Source: Paulinella micropora (lineage: Eukaryota; Cercozoa; Imbricatea; Euglyphida; Paulinellidae). Taken from it: 64,000 nucleotides of DNA. Location: positions 62,001 through 126,000 of the forward strand of contig WBZZ01003201.1 in assembly GCA_019918135.1 (NCBI GenBank), written 5' to 3'. Made by a program: the position numbers and the translations under genes. This document shows positions 1 to 11,300 of the stretch, in pieces. Numbering within the stretch: position 1 is the stretch's first letter; each line of letters opens with the position of its first letter. Below the pieces are notes generated by a model. It worked only from the letters and a program-made list of their open reading frames with translations, did not search any database and was not told the origin of the DNA.

Positions 1-192
1 TTTGAGCCCAGATCAATGGTGAGAAACGGGTGGGCGCAAGCCCTTTGGCCAAAAAAAAGAAGCCATTTTGCAGAAGGAGCAACTCGGTTCTTGCCCTGTG
101 GGAAGCATAAACGTTGTATCGTGTGTGCACACACACATACGGGGAAATGTTGCCTATGTCTGTAGATAGATGGAAAACAGACCGAGCGTGAA

Positions 193-222
193 AGGTTTCT
201 TTTGTGGTGTGTGCGAACGGTT

Positions 223-253
<31 letters not shown>

Positions 254-346
254 CGAACGGTTGTGTGTTTGTGTGTGTGTGTGAAAGGTTGTGTGTTTGT
301 GTGTGTGTGTGTGCAAACGGTTGCGTGTGTGTGTGTGTGTGTTTGC
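193..346. repeat. TG/CA microsatellite tract
   Basis: Several (TG)n runs are separated by short GCGAACGGT- or GAAAGGT-like interruptions that themselves recur about every 50 bp, so this is a compound microsatellite rather than one simple run. It produces long Cys/Val-rich open frames on one strand and Thr/His-rich ones on the other; these are artefacts of the repeat. No gene is supported from base 1 to about 979. The rest of that stretch is AT-rich, with a TATA-like CTATAAAAG near 532 that leads to no recognisable gene. Confidence 0.85.
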
Positions 347-979
347 AGGAAATGTATGACTTGTGGCAAATGCATCTCCGTTTACTTAAAGCAGTTTGCC
401 TGTGAAAAAGCGCGACAAGCACCTCGTACATTGCTCTGCTTTCTTACTCTCCTTTTCTTAGCCTATTTTTGTTGCAGAGGACCTTTCACATGTCTTATTT
501 ATGTGCATTTAACAACAGAGGTCCAAATAACCTATAAAAGGATATTTGAGCGGTTTTTAAAAAAAGATAGCGACCTGGCTCAAACCAATTGTGATGTAAC
601 AGCGTGTTTCTTATCAGTAAAAAAAAAATTCTTTTGTCACAATTTAATAATAATAATAAATACAGCCTGCACGTTAGAGACTGAAAATCCGTTTTTTTTA
701 AAAAAAAAGTGTCGGTGTGTCATCAACCACCTACTATAATTTTGCACAGAAGCTTTTGTCGCCAAGGTTGCTGCCCTCCTCTCTTTTCTGACTGACAGTA
801 CCACTTATGTCTTTGGCAGGTTTGGTTTTTTAAAATCCCTTTTTCGTTGTGGTGGTTGTTGACTGGTTTTTCTCAGAGGCGTTTTTTTTTCTGTTCACAC
901 CTAGCCTCCCCGGTCAGCCCAAGGGGAGAAACAAAAAAAATTAATGCGCGCCCCCGACTCCTCTCAGGGAGGCATGTCA

Positions 980-1689
980 TCATATTGCACTGGTAAGTTT
1001 GTCGCTGCGCACCGGGACGTACAAGCGCACTGCTCTTTTGTCAGTAGTAAATAGCGTCTTATTTAGTCTTGCTGCCCAAACGCTGAATGAATTTGACCCA
1101 TCAACAACACATTCCGTTAATACGTCGATTAATGTATCATTCCACTCAATCTTGCGATCAGTGTCGTCTGGGTACATTTCTTGCTGTTTCAACACCAGAC
1201 CGTTGGGGCCATGGGATTTCACAAAATGTGTTAGTACATCATACTCGATGTAGTTTTCATTGACATCAACGTGGTAGTTGGCGATCGCATCAGTAAGGAA
1301 CTTATAACCGTGTAACTCTTGGTTTCTGTAGCCTTTTGTCTTGCTGAACTCGTCCAACCAGCAGTGGGGCCTTTGTTGTGTTTTCCTTCGCCATCATCCG
1401 GTGTTGAATTTTCCGTTGCGCCTGGGGCTGTTTCTGAGGCAGCCACCTGCTCTGCCTCGTACACACCCGTAAGATAGACGCCAAGGCTGCTCTGTCCGTG
1501 CTTGCCCAGATAGAAACGTACCGTCTTGCCCAAATCCTCGACACTCTGCCCATCTAAGGTAACTCCCGACGACCTTTGTGCCTGCAGACATACCGAAGCC
1601 CTTTGCCAAGATTGGGGAAAGATTTTCTTAAATTTCTGGGCATTCTGGCCCAGCCAGTTATCTCCACGGGCTTTTAACGGGCCGGCCAT
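980..1689 (-). CDS. Unknown protein, reading frame broken once
   Basis: The likely start is the ATG of MAGPLKARGDNWLGQ; upstream the frame is only proline-rich low-complexity sequence. The N-terminal part is about 110 residues, the C-terminal part about 125 residues, ending YVPVRSDKLTSAI and a TGA stop. The two parts lie in different frames, so there is one frame change or an unrecognised short intron between them. The composition is ordinary globular protein (ENYIEYDVLTHFVKSHGP, DVLTECVVDGSNSFSVWAAR) and unlike the surrounding simple sequence. No domain is recognised, and no signal peptide or membrane segment is evident. It points away from the Skp1-like gene, with a G-rich spacer between them. 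The existence of the gene is likely; its boundaries are uncertain. Confidence 0.5.
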
Positions 1690-1739
1690 TCTTCTTCGCA
1701 CAAGGCAGCTCTCCCCTTTCTTTTCTAATTCATATTTAC

Positions 1740-2244
1740 GCAGGGGTCTTTCCCCCCCGGGAGGAAAAAGGAAAGGGGGGAGAGGTTGCGCCAACGGGAG
1801 TCGGGGGGGCAAGGCGGGGGGGGGGGGAGAGGGCAAGGCGGGGGCGGGGGGCCGAGGCTGCCAACAAGAAAAAAAAACAAAAAAAAGGACAAAGATGAAA
1901 AGAAAAAAGGGGCTTTGGAAATGAATTGGAAATGAGCGGGGGGGGGGCTGGCTTTCTTTTTTGTGTGTGGTGAGGAAAGGAGGCGGGGGGGGGGGGGGGA
2001 AGAGCGGAAGAAAGAGAGTTGGGGGCGGAAGGTGGTGGGTCCGAATTGGTGCTCCCTACCTTGCCCTTACATCCCCCCTCCCCTCCCCTTGGGAGTTCGC
2101 CCCGCCCCTCCCCGACCCCCCGCAGCCTTTTCTTTCTTAACTCCTTCTTGCAAACATCTTTTGCACGCTTTTTGAGAACATTTTTTCAAAACTAAGTTTC
2201 ACAACTTTCGTAGCAGAAGTCGTTTTTCCCGCTTTCTCTCTCAG
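1740..2244. other. G-run/pyrimidine-rich spacer ending in a splice acceptor
   Basis: The stretch has multiple runs of 9-14 G, then C-rich and T-rich sequence. It ends in a polypyrimidine tract followed by CAG at 2242-2244, just before the open frame of the Skp1-like gene, so part of it is probably an intron of that gene. No upstream exon can be identified. Confidence 0.4.
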
Positions 2245-3040
2245 GGGGAGGGGGGTCTTTGGTGGCGCAAAAAAAAAGTCCAAGAAAGAGAAGAAGCAAG
2301 AAGCTACGAGCCTAGACGAAAACGACAATGACACAGAAAAAACAGTGATATTCAGCATTACCAAAAGAGAGTTGATAACAGAAGAGGAGAGGAAAGCCGC
2401 AAGGGCGGCAGCAGGAAAGAAGGAAGCCGCAAGGGTAGCAGCAGGAAAGGAGGAAGCCGCAAGGGTGGCAGCAGGAAAGGAGAAAGCCGCAAGGGTGGCA
2501 GCAGGAAAGAAGGAAGCCGCAAGGGTGGCAGCAGGAAAGAAGGAAGCCGGAAGGACGGTAAGTGTGTCCTTAGCGAAGGCCAAGATATCTGAACTAGTCA
2601 GTCGTATAGTAGATGGAGACGACAAGGACTTCGAAACCGACGAAGATGGCAAAGAATATTATCGTATAGCGCTGTATCTTGAGGATATGGAGACCCTGGA
2701 GAAGGTAGTCGACTTCATGAAGCTCTACAGCGAGACAAAAATGAAGGAAATTGAAAAGCCGATCAAGAGCGTCAACCTGGTCGAACTAGTGGGTCCAGAG
2801 TACGCTAACTTCATCGATGTAAAGCAGCCGATGCTATTTAAGCTAACTATGGTCCTTCCTTTCTCTCTCTCTCTCGTTCTCTCTCCTGTGTCCGTTTCTT
2901 TTTTCTTTCTTTCTTTCCTTTTTTGTGTGGTTTGTTTGTTTTGCAGTCCTGTCCGTCCCGAACCAAAAGGACCAAGAGTGTGTGTGTGGGGGCGTGGAAA
3001 GGGAGAGGGTGGACAAGACAGAAAAGGACGCATCCGTCGC

Positions 3041-3091
<51 letters not shown>

Positions 3092-3315
3092 GTTTGTGTT
3101 TTGTTTTTTTGGGGCGTGTGTGTGTGTGTGTGTGTCAGGCCGCGAACTACATGGAAATCGAACCACTGCTGCTGCTCGCATGTACAAAGATTGCGAGCAT
3201 GCTCAAGGGCAAGACGCCCGAGCAGATCCGAGAGGACTTTGGCATCACAAACGACTTCAGTCCTGAAGAACTACGAGCACTGAAAGAGGAGAACGCATGG
3301 GCCCGTGAAGGCTAA
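2245..3315 (+). CDS. Skp1-like SCF ubiquitin-ligase adaptor, two visible exons
   Basis: Skp1 bridges an F-box protein to cullin 1 in SCF ubiquitin ligases. The last exon (3139-3315) starts AANYMEIEPLL, reads KGKTPEQIREDFGITNDF and ends ALKEENAWAREG with TAA. This closely matches the canonical Skp1 C-terminus, which folds as helices that bind the F-box. The first visible exon (2245-2851) ends NFIDVKQPMLFKLTM, the usual segment before AANY. A 287-bp intron (2852-3138; GT-AG) joins them in phase. The POZ half is divergent and carries an Ala/Lys/Glu-rich insertion of five 30-bp repeats between the first strand (TVIFSITKREL) and TVSVSLAKAKISELV. No Met opens the first exon; a splice acceptor lies at its edge, so an upstream exon is expected. 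F-box-like genes elsewhere in the window are candidate partners. The identity is firm; the 5' end is not. Confidence 0.85.
2396..2545 (+). repeat. Five tandem 30-bp repeats coding for an Ala-rich helix
   Basis: Five copies of a 30-bp unit encode AARVAAGKKE-type decapeptides, nearly identical at the DNA level. They keep the frame of the Skp1-like gene and interrupt its POZ domain. The alternating Ala with Lys/Arg/Glu suggests a charged helix. A DNA-level tandem array of this purity is usually length-variable. Confidence 0.9.
2852..3138 (+). other. Intron with a 49-base T run
   Basis: The intron begins GTCCTT and ends TGTGTCAG. It contains CT repeats, TG repeats and an uninterrupted T run at 3042-3090. 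The junction restores the conserved Skp1 sequence KLTM/AANY without a frame change, which is strong evidence for the splice sites. It is a useful model of how introns look in this genome. Confidence 0.85.
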
Positions 3316-3600
3316 CGACGCGAGCCGTCCCCTCGCCATCGCACACAACACGGCGCGCCTGCTTCTTCTATCCCCGCGCCCCCCTCCCTCCCCCATCCCC
3401 CTTCGTTCCGGATCTGCAAAACAGAGCAGAATACAAAAAGGGCTCGGAAATGGCTGGGCAAGTGAAGGGAGGGGACAACGAGCGCTCGTTGCCTCCCCCC
3501 TCCCTCCCCCTCTCTTGTTTTCTCTCTCTCTCTCTCTCTCTGTCTCTTTTTCTTTCTGCTGTACCTTAAGAATTAAAAAGCCTAATAAAGGAACCATCCC
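3316..3600. other. Pyrimidine-rich spacer with CT repeat and polyA signals
   Basis: This stretch is C-rich, then a (CT)n tract at about 3520-3545, then AATTAAA and AATAAA-like motifs near 3571-3590. These could serve as the polyadenylation signal of the Skp1-like gene. No gene is seen. Confidence 0.5.
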
Positions 3601-3602
3601 GT

Positions 3603-5221
3603 AGCTTTGTTTTTCGGTTTGCCATGAGCGGCAAAATTGGTCTAATGTCGTAGAAGGCCGGCAAAGCACGGCATTAACCGACTTCGAGGCGCTGCTAACC
3701 AGAATAACTACAAAATTTAACCAGAAAAAGTCCCCCGTTGAGGTCCACGTGACGCGGCAGCACCTGCTCTTGGTCGAGGGAAAAGACAACAGGGCCTCTG
3801 GCATCCGTTTTTACAGCGTGGCGGCAGATGTCGCAGTTGCTAGCTTAAATGATGTCGCAGTTGCTAGCTTAAATGGCGTGCTGGAGCGACAGGCGCAAGA
3901 CGCCCAAAAAATGGTGCCCGCCGTGCCACGCACTTACAATTTCTCTTGGCTGTTGAAACACGGCGGCAAGGAACTGAACGCAGAGACCAAGGAGCTCCTA
4001 CGGACTCTGCAATACATAATCGAGTGGTCCGAGTACAAAGCGGCGAACGACGTCCCGAAGACAGTTTTTGACAAGGCTAAGGCATCGGTCCTCGCGGTCA
4101 TCGAGTCCGTTATGAAGGTTAACGTGTGGAGCCCACTGCACCTGCTCCTGTTGCAGGAAACGGAGCACTACGGATCAACGAACCTATTGTCTTGGCTTAA
4201 GGCTGACCTTGAGCACACGCAGTTGGTCCGGAGGCTGTACAACCAGGTAGCAAGCATCCCGACACTACTGGCAGAGTCTGACACGGAGTACTACGTGTGG
4301 TCCTGCATATTGCCCTACGCAATCTTTGTCCGGTCGTGCGATCATTCCTAGAGCAATAAGCATTTTTTGATGTTGGGCCTGGAACGTGAGGTCCTGCAGC
4401 CCAATATTAAAGGCCTGCGCGTTGCGCCCGGGCAAGGCACCGCCATGAACCCTAACTTTTACGCTATTAGTAACGGGCACGTCCTGCTACCAACAGATAA
4501 GCCGCCACAAACCCAAAGAAAACTTGGCCTGCTGCACTACCTGCTGCTCGTCTGCAACACGTACGAGAGGCTCGTAGGAAAGAGCGGCAAACGCAGGGAA
4601 GAATGTAATTCTTTGGTGCAGACGATGCTGTCCGCCATCGAGAGTTAGGACCGGCAACATTTGGGCGCGGCGCTGGATATGCTTCCGATGCTGGACAAGT
4701 GGGCGTTCAAGGCCGGACTGCGCCCTTGCCTAGAACGCCTGCTGCTGCAAAACCGCACGCTGACAGGGGATATCTGGTGTGGCAAGCACCCTGACTTGCG
4801 TTACCCAGAGAAGCCCTTTGTGCATGTCGCGTATAACGAGTGCGTCTACGTGTATCATGCGCTTAATCGTATAATGAAAAATCACGGCAGCAACAATAAA
4901 TTCCTGAGGACCGCGCTGGACGTTTGGTACGAGACGACCGTGGGGCTTAGCGAGTTCCTGAGCGAAGAAGATGGCTGGCAAAGCTATAAGGTCCACACGC
5001 GTGTGGGCGCTGACAACAACGCACGGCCCTTGCCCTGGCGCAACGAGCTGGCGTTTTCGGCGCACGCCCACCTGATCGCTATGCTGAAAGAAAACACTGC
5101 GCTTAAGGAGACCCTAACAAAACTAGAGGACCCGCAGAAGCCCTTTGGCCTTCTGGTTGATTCGAACTACATTGACACGTACTGGAAAGCTAATTTGAGC
5201 GCCGGGCCGCGCCGTTTCTAG
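3603..5221 (+). pseudogene. Long unknown coding region, about two interruptions
   Basis: One frame codes for roughly 540 residues of well-mixed, globular-looking protein, but with about two in-frame interruptions. The coding signal starts before the first Met (VEGRQSTALTDFEALLTR), so a 5' exon is likely. It ends NYIDTYWKANLSAGPRRF. Trp, Tyr, His and Leu content is high (VYHALNRIMKNHGS, VWYETTVGLSEFLS). I recognise no domain, signal peptide or membrane helix. A 24-bp tandem duplication (3827-3874) adds a repeated DVAVASLN. It lies between the Skp1-like gene and the coiled-coil gene on the same strand. It could be host or virus-derived; it may be a decayed gene, a gene using stop read-through, or one affected by assembly errors. 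Confidence 0.5.
3827..3874 (+). repeat. 24-bp perfect tandem duplication
   Basis: Two identical 24-bp units are in tandem, each coding DVAVASLN in the frame of the surrounding gene. The frame is preserved. Perfect identity points to a very recent duplication. Confidence 0.95.
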
Positions 5222-6039
5222 CGGCCTTTCGGGGAGAGAGAGAGCAGGGGAGGCTGGGCGGCGTTCTAACAAAAGCACCACAACAAGACCAACAGGCGGC
5301 CAAAAAAAGTTTCTATCTTCCTGCTTTGCAAGCCAGAGGGGAAAAAGCGGTGACCTCATTTGGTGAGAGGAGGGGAGGTGCGTGGGAGAGGGGCGGTTCC
5401 GCCGCGGATTTCTTTTTTTTTGTCGCAGATTAAAACTTTGCTTTTTTTTTGGACAATTTTTTTAATTGTTACAGGTTTTTTTTACAAGCCTCGTCAATGA
5501 GAAAACAAAGGCCTCTTACTCTCTCGCTTCAATTTCGGGATGCCCCTGCGCAGATGTTTCGTTGGGCCTGCCCAACCCCCAAACCCACACCCGCCAACAA
5601 ACACCCCGGTGTTTGTCAGAGGGCGAGGGGCCGCGGCCGCGGCCCCCCCCCCCCCCCACCTCGCTGTTCTTTTTTCTCCCTCTGGACAATCCCTTGTGCG
5701 CTCGGCCCCACCCACCCCCCTCCCCCACCTCGCTATTCTTTTTTCTCCCTCTCGACAAATCCCTTGTGCGCTCGGCCCCCCTCCCCCCCCCCCCCCAAAA
5801 AAAAACTTCTTAGTCCGTTTCCGCTGGATAGAAAGCGCGCGCGGAGGCAGAGTTGGGGAGGTGGTGGGGGGGGGGGGGGGCCGCACCGACGTCTTTTTTT
5901 TAAACAAAGTTTTGTGCCAAGGTAGCCTTTGACATAAATCACATTTTTTTGTCCTAGACACAGCTGTTTTTTTTCTGTGTCTCTTTTTCTCTCTCTCGTA
6001 TCCTCTTCTTTGTTTTTTTTTGTTGTGCAGTATACGCGC

Positions 6040-6078
<39 letters not shown>

Positions 6079-6117
6079 TGTGCGCTTTTTTGCCTAAGGG
6101 GGGTTTTTTTTTCGCAG
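5222..6117. other. Low-complexity C-, T- and CT-rich intergenic or intronic DNA
   Basis: C runs, G runs, a (CT)n tract at about 6040-6074 and a TTCGCAG acceptor at 6111-6117. It probably contains the intron(s) of the downstream multi-exon gene. A 69-bp near-identical tandem duplication sits at about 5658-5780. No open frame here looks protein-like. Confidence 0.5.
5658..5780. repeat. Two tandem copies of a ~69-bp unit
   Basis: Two adjacent units both contain CCTCGCTNTTCTTTTTTC followed by CCCTTGTGCGCTCGGCC. They differ at a few positions and in C-run length. Non-coding. Confidence 0.85.
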
Positions 6118-6763
6118 CGGAAATAGTTGCGATCGATGGAGGAGTTTTCACAGAGGTGCAGCAGATGGTTGGCACAAACTTCTGGAGCTTCCAAGAAATG
6201 AACGCACTGGACCAGGCCATAGACAGATTGAGAGCTGAGAAAGTACAAACCATGAGCCACGAGGACCTGGCCGCCGTGCTGCACGACATCATCTTGCAAG
6301 CCAATCCTGGCGCTCCATGGACCAAAACCCAGGCCGACATAGGGCAGCGCATTGGACCCAAAGCCTTTTTGAGCCCATATGAGGTACTGCGCCTGTTTGC
6401 TAAGCAGCACAAATCAGACAGAGAAAGAGATTTGGTTCGTATATTACTTTTTCGTCAATGGCGGTTGGCCTTTCTTTTTTTTTAGGCTGCGGTCTTCTGC
6501 ACCCAAAGAAACATCCAAGATTTGCAAGAGACATCGGCCCTCAATTCCAGGCAGCTCAAGCAGGCCGAAAGGCACGTTAAGGAACTTAGGAAACTAGTCA
6601 AGGAAGCCCGGAGGCAGGTCCGCGAGGCTGAGGCCAACGTAAGCAAATAAGTCAAGGCACTTTTTTCACAACTGTGTCTCTCTTTGTTTTTTTACAGACG
6701 ATTAAAAAAGAAAGAAATGACAAACAAAGATTTTTCTTTTTTGCAACGCTGTATTCTTTTTTT
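6118..6763 (+). CDS. Multi-exon coiled-coil protein, 5' end not found
   Basis: Three exons are visible: 6118-6434, 6486-6638 and 6698-about 6763. They are separated by introns 6435-6485 (51 bp, GTTCGT...TTTAG) and 6639-6697 (59 bp, GTAAGC...TTACAG). Both junctions keep the frame. Exon 1 reads EIVAIDGGVFTEVQQMVG and includes KAFLSPYEVLRLFAKQHKS. Exon 2 is a charged coiled coil (LKQAERHVKELRKLVKEA). Exon 3 is short and basic, reaching a TAA in a T-rich stretch, so the true 3' end may be different. The first exon enters in mid-codon after a strong polypyrimidine-CAG, so at least one 5' exon is missing. No family recognised. The splice pattern is convincing; the function is unknown. Confidence 0.6.
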
Positions 6764-7604
6764 TAAAAAATGCTAACCGGATTTGTTTTTTCTTCGGTTG
6801 ACTAGACGAATCTTTTTTAATAAATACTCCCCCAAAAAAGGGGGGGGGTGGAGGGGCTGGTTAGTACAAAAAAAAAGACAGCAACAAAAAGGTAGAACGC
6901 GTGGCAGACGAAGCGGACAAAATCGCCCCCCACGTTGTCAAAAGCGGCCGGGTGCATGCATTATTTGTTTGTGTGTGATGGCGCACCAATCGACACAATT
7001 CAACCGGCCACACCAGCTTACAACAAAAAAAAACACCAGAGAACAGCCAACCAAAACAAAATATTTTTGCCTTTGCAAAACAAAAAAGAAAAGAAGAAAA
7101 AAAATGGGGAGGAGGGGGGGGGGGAGGATGGGCGCAGAGGGGGGGGGGGGGGGAAGGCGTCCGCGTACGAGGCGGCATTGCGCAGCCCCTTCGCTGAGGC
7201 TCAAAGAGAATTGTCTCTTTTTCCCAGGCCCAGAAAGGCCGTGACATCACCCCAAAGAGTACTCGCCATACACACACACACACACACACACCCGCCAAAC
7301 CTCCCCCCCGGCCTCAATCTCAGGAACTTAAAAAAACAGGCGGCACCCCCCCCCCGGCTTTCCACCTCTCTGGCACACAAGAAAAAAAAAGGTGGTTTTA
7401 ATCTCGGACTTTCTTCTTCTTCTTCTTTTTTTTTGGGGGGGGGGGGGGTCCTCACCCGCCCCTTCACCTCCCCCCCCAAAAAAAAACCAGGAAATCTTTT
7501 TTTTGTTTCGTCCCCCGGTTTTGTCTTAGCGCAGCAGGCGGCCCTTCTGCGCCTGGTGCCTGCGTTCGCGCCAGCAAAGGCAGCCCGTGCCCGCACGCAG
7601 GAGG
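6764..7604. other. Low-complexity spacer, no gene seen
   Basis: A, T, G and C homopolymers, a (CA)n run at about 7270-7292, and TTC repeats at about 7410-7430. Long open frames on both strands are Pro/Arg/Gly or Lys-rich and track the repeats, so none is called. Confidence 0.6.
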
Positions 7605-7907
7605 TCATTGCAGGAATCTTCCTTCCTTGCACCGCTCGAAGCAAATCCACGTGGCTTCCCTCACCTCCTCCAATGCTTCCTGGCACTCGGCGGCGACGAG
7701 CAGCGCCCCTTCCAAGCACAGCATCATTTCCTCCAGGAGCTCCTGCGCGGCCCTGGCATGTCCGCAGGCGCCCGGGCAGCCTTGCGATCTCTTCACCAGC
7801 AGGTCAGCGCGTGCACGTAGCAGCCCCTTGACGTCCTCGTCTTGTTGCAGTTTCAGAAAAGATTGCCGCCGTTGGTACCTGCCCTTGTAGTTACCTTGGT
7901 CAGACAT
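7605..7907 (-). CDS. Small helical protein, ~100 residues, unknown
   Basis: The frame starts MSDQGNYKGRYQRRQSF and ends CFERCKEGRFLQ with TGA. The central part is predicted helical by composition (AAQELLEEMMLCLEGALL, ECQEALEEVREATW) with several Cys. The sequence 5' of the ATG becomes pyrimidine-like on the other strand, and no upstream Met gives sensible protein. Two potential donor sites (AAGGTAAC, CAGGTACC) lie near the start, so this could be one exon of a longer gene. It points away from the large surface-protein gene and could share its upstream region. Family unknown. Confidence 0.45.
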   Translation of the reverse strand: MSDQGNYKGRYQRRQSFLKLQQDEDVKGLLRARADLLVKRSQGCPGACGHARAAQELLEEMMLCLEGALLVAAECQEALEEVREATWICFERCKEGRFLQ

Positions 7908-8398
7908 GCCTCTTTTTGCGCACGGACGCGTGCTGTGGGATTTTCTCTTTGTCTGGTTGTTGGTTTGTTTTTGCACCCAGCTTTCTTTCCCCCGCCCTGC
8001 CACACTTCCACACCGTCCCCGCGGCCCCCCCACCCCTTTACACAACCGTTTCTTTTTTCCAGCTGTGCGGCGGCCCCCCCCCCCCCCCCTTTGCTCCCCG
8101 TCGGCCTTGCGACTTTTTCGGCGGCCACCCCCCCCTCCCTTGTGAGCACCCTTTATATTGCCACCGATAGAACCCGCTCTTGCGCGTCCCCCCCCCCCCT
8201 ACACACCCTCTCTCTCTCTCTCAAGTTTTGCAGACATTTGCTGTTTTTTTTTGTTTGCTTTCTGTATCTCAAAAACGGGAATAGCCTTTTTTCAATCTTT
8301 AAAACCAAAAAAGAAAAAATGAAAGTCTGGACCAGTGTCGCAACGCCAGCCTCGCAGTATCCCATTGTTTCTGTTTCTCCCTCTCTATTTAGACGACG

Positions 8399-11300
8399 AT
8401 GAACTCATGCTTAGCACTCACGGTGGTGTTTTTGGCCAACGCCGACTGCGCCTGGCGCGCGCCGGAACCGACGGACCTGTTGCTCGAGCTGTCCGTCGGC
8501 GCCGCCGGCGCGGTGTGGACGCTGCCGGCCGCGGGCGCTATTTCGGGTGGCACTGTCACGCGCCGACAATTGGCGCAAGACGAGCAATGGCTGGTAGACT
8601 GGGGCGACGGCGCGCTGCCGCAGACGTGTACGGTTCGCGGGCCGTGCACGCACGTGTTTGCCAGCGCGGGCGTGTTTACAATAGCAGTGGAAGGCGTGGT
8701 GCCGGGCTGGGCCATGACGCCGGCGTGGCGCGCGCAGCAGGCGGACGAGGTCGCGCTGCTCGCGGTCTCGCAGTGGGGGGGCTGCGGCTGGACACTGGCA
8801 GCGGCTACCACTTCTACAGCGAAAGGCAATTGACTTCGTTGCCGCCGCTGTCAAGCATTGACACGTCGCAGGTGAAGAGCTTCGAGCACAGCTTCGCCGG
8901 GCTCGGGCACGCCGATTTCGACGTGTCGGGGCTGGACACGCGGGCCGCCACGACGCTGCGCGGCGCGTTCGCGAACTCGCCGAAACTCCAATTCTCGAAC
9001 GTCAGCGGCTGGTACCTGTCGCGCGCGCGGGACATTTCGTACCTGTTCAACGGCACGATTGTAACCAACATCCCGGGCCTCGAGCGCTGGAACGTGACGG
9101 GCGTGTCGGAGGCGACCGCGGTGTTCGCGCAGTCCGCGCTGCGGGCCGATCTGTCGAGTTGGCGGCTGGACGGGCTGCGCGACGCCCGCCGGCTGCTGGA
9201 CGGCGCGCCCGCGGAGCTGCTGCGCCAGACACACAACGCGTGCCTGAGCCAACGCACCAACGCGGAGTGCGCCGTGTGGGCGCCGTCCGCCTCGCCGACC
9301 GCGACACTGACTCGGTCCCCTTCCCTGTCCGGGTCCGCGTCACCGTCTGTGACCGCGTCGCGGAGCGTGGGCTCGTCGCTGACCGCCACAGCGTCCACCA
9401 CGACGAGTGCGTGTCACGCCCACGCCGTCTCGGCCTGCCTTACTGGCTACGCTTGGGGGCCAGCCCCCCCGTACTCGCTGGGCCTGCCAGAGACGGCGGA
9501 GCTGGTGGGCAGTGTGTGGGTACTGAGCGCTTCCAGCGGCTGGAGGGGCAGCCCTCCGCTGCAGGCCCTGGACGCCAACAGTGCGACGGCGTGGGCTAGC
9601 GCGCTGGGCACCTATGACTGTGATGGCAACGCGACGTCCGCGGCGGCCCTGACGCCCAACGTGAATGGAAGCCCCGGGGCGTGCGCGGCGAGTTCCTCGA
9701 GCTAAGCAGCCGCGACGCAGCGCGGCGGGCGGGGCTAGCGGGGCTCGAGGTGTGGCCGTTCCGGGCGTCCGCGGGGGCTCCGTTGTATTCGGTGGCGGTG
9801 TTGCATGTAGTGAGCTCGAACGATGGCGGCCAGACCTGGACCACCGTATACAACGGCACGGTGGCGCTGATGATGCTGTCTCAGGCCTGGGGCATCAGCG
9901 CCGGAAGACAGTCCGTGCTGGGCGGACAGTTTTGGAGCAAGTTCCGGGTCATATTCACCGCCGCGTACCAGCGCGCCAAGAGCGCGGGGTATGCCTGCAC
10001 GGCGCAGGTGGCGCTGGGGCGTCTTAACACTCGCTTGCTAGAGCAGCAGGCGGACACTTGCCAGGACGTGGACGAGTGCCAGGTCGGCACGCACGGCTGC
10101 AGAGGGGACCGGCGCTGTGTCAACACTGCCGGGGGCTTCCGCTGCGATTGCCTGGCGGGTTACGCCGCGGCGGGGCCCGAGTGCCAGGACGTGAACGAGT
10201 GCGCCAGCAGCGAGGGGCCGCCGGTGTACACGCTGCAGCAGCTCACGCTCAGGGGCTGGCGGCTGAGTGCTTCTTCCTCTAGCGGCGGCCCCGGGGGCGC
10301 GGCAGTGCTGCTGGCCCCGGACGCGGACGGCACCGGGGCGTGGGCCAGCGCGCCGGGCACTTACACGGCCCCCGCGGGCGCGGGGCTCGCCTGCGTGGCC
10401 AACGCGACCGCGGCGGCCGCACTGACAAGCAACGTAGACGGCCGCCCAGAGGGTGTGCGCGGCGAATACCTAGAACTTAGCGGCGGCCTACCCTCGGACA
10501 GGGCGGGGCTCGTCCAGTTTGAACTGTACCCGCACCAACCCACGCCCGGCACGGGCGTCCTCTACTCGGCGGCTGCGCTCCGTACACTGGGCTCCAACGA
10601 CGGCGGCGCCAGCTGGACCACCGTGTTTGCGGGCACCTCCCTGGACCCCGCTCAGTGGTGGGGTTTGGCAGCGCGCTAAGCAGGTGCAGTCCATGTCCTG
10701 GCAGGCTCGCCGCAGTTCCAGCAAGCCGAGGTTCAGGCGGCCGAGCGCCACCTGTGCGGTGCAGGCGTACCCCGCGTTGTACGACTTGGCGCGCTGGTAG
10801 GCCACGGGGACAACAAAGCGGAACTTGTTCCAGTACACACCGTCCAGGGGTGCCAACACACTATCCTGCCGCGGGGACCAACGCTGCGTCAACACGGCGG
10901 GGAGCTTCTCCTGCGAGTGCCTGCCAGGCTACGCGGCGGCCGGCACGCCGCCGGACCCCAGCGCCTGCCAGGACGTGGACGAGTGCCAGCTGGGCACGCA
11001 CAACTGCGCAGCCAACCAGCGCTGCACCAACACCGTGGGCAGCTTCGCCTGCGCCTGCACGGCAGGGTACCTCTGGGGACAGGCTGCGTACACGCTGCGG
11101 GCCGTTGAACCCCCCGGACTCACGCTCGAGGGCTGGCTATTGAACGTTTTCAGCAGCAACAGCACCACCGCCGGGGGATGGGTCAGCGCGCCGGGCACGT
11201 ACGCGTTTAGCAGCGCCGGCTCGTTTACCTGCGTCGGGAACGCCACCGCCAACGCCGCCCCGACACTGAACGTCGACGGCAGTGCCGGCGTGCGCGGTGA

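Noticed and set aside
154-739. Long Cys/Val-rich and Thr/His-rich frames
   Set aside because: They are translations of the TG/CA microsatellite and have no codon or domain signal outside it.
2137-2652. Minus-strand Ala/Phe/Pro repeat frame
   Set aside because: Antisense of the 30-bp repeats of the Skp1-like gene, whose plus-strand identity is certain.
5449-5961. Pro-rich and Gly-rich frames on both strands
   Set aside because: They follow C/G runs and the 69-bp duplication; lengths depend on homopolymers.
10685-10865. Site-specific invertible switch
   Set aside because: No inverted repeats of useful length at the two edges and no recombinase gene nearby, so simple inversion or assembly error is preferred, though it is kept as a finding to check.
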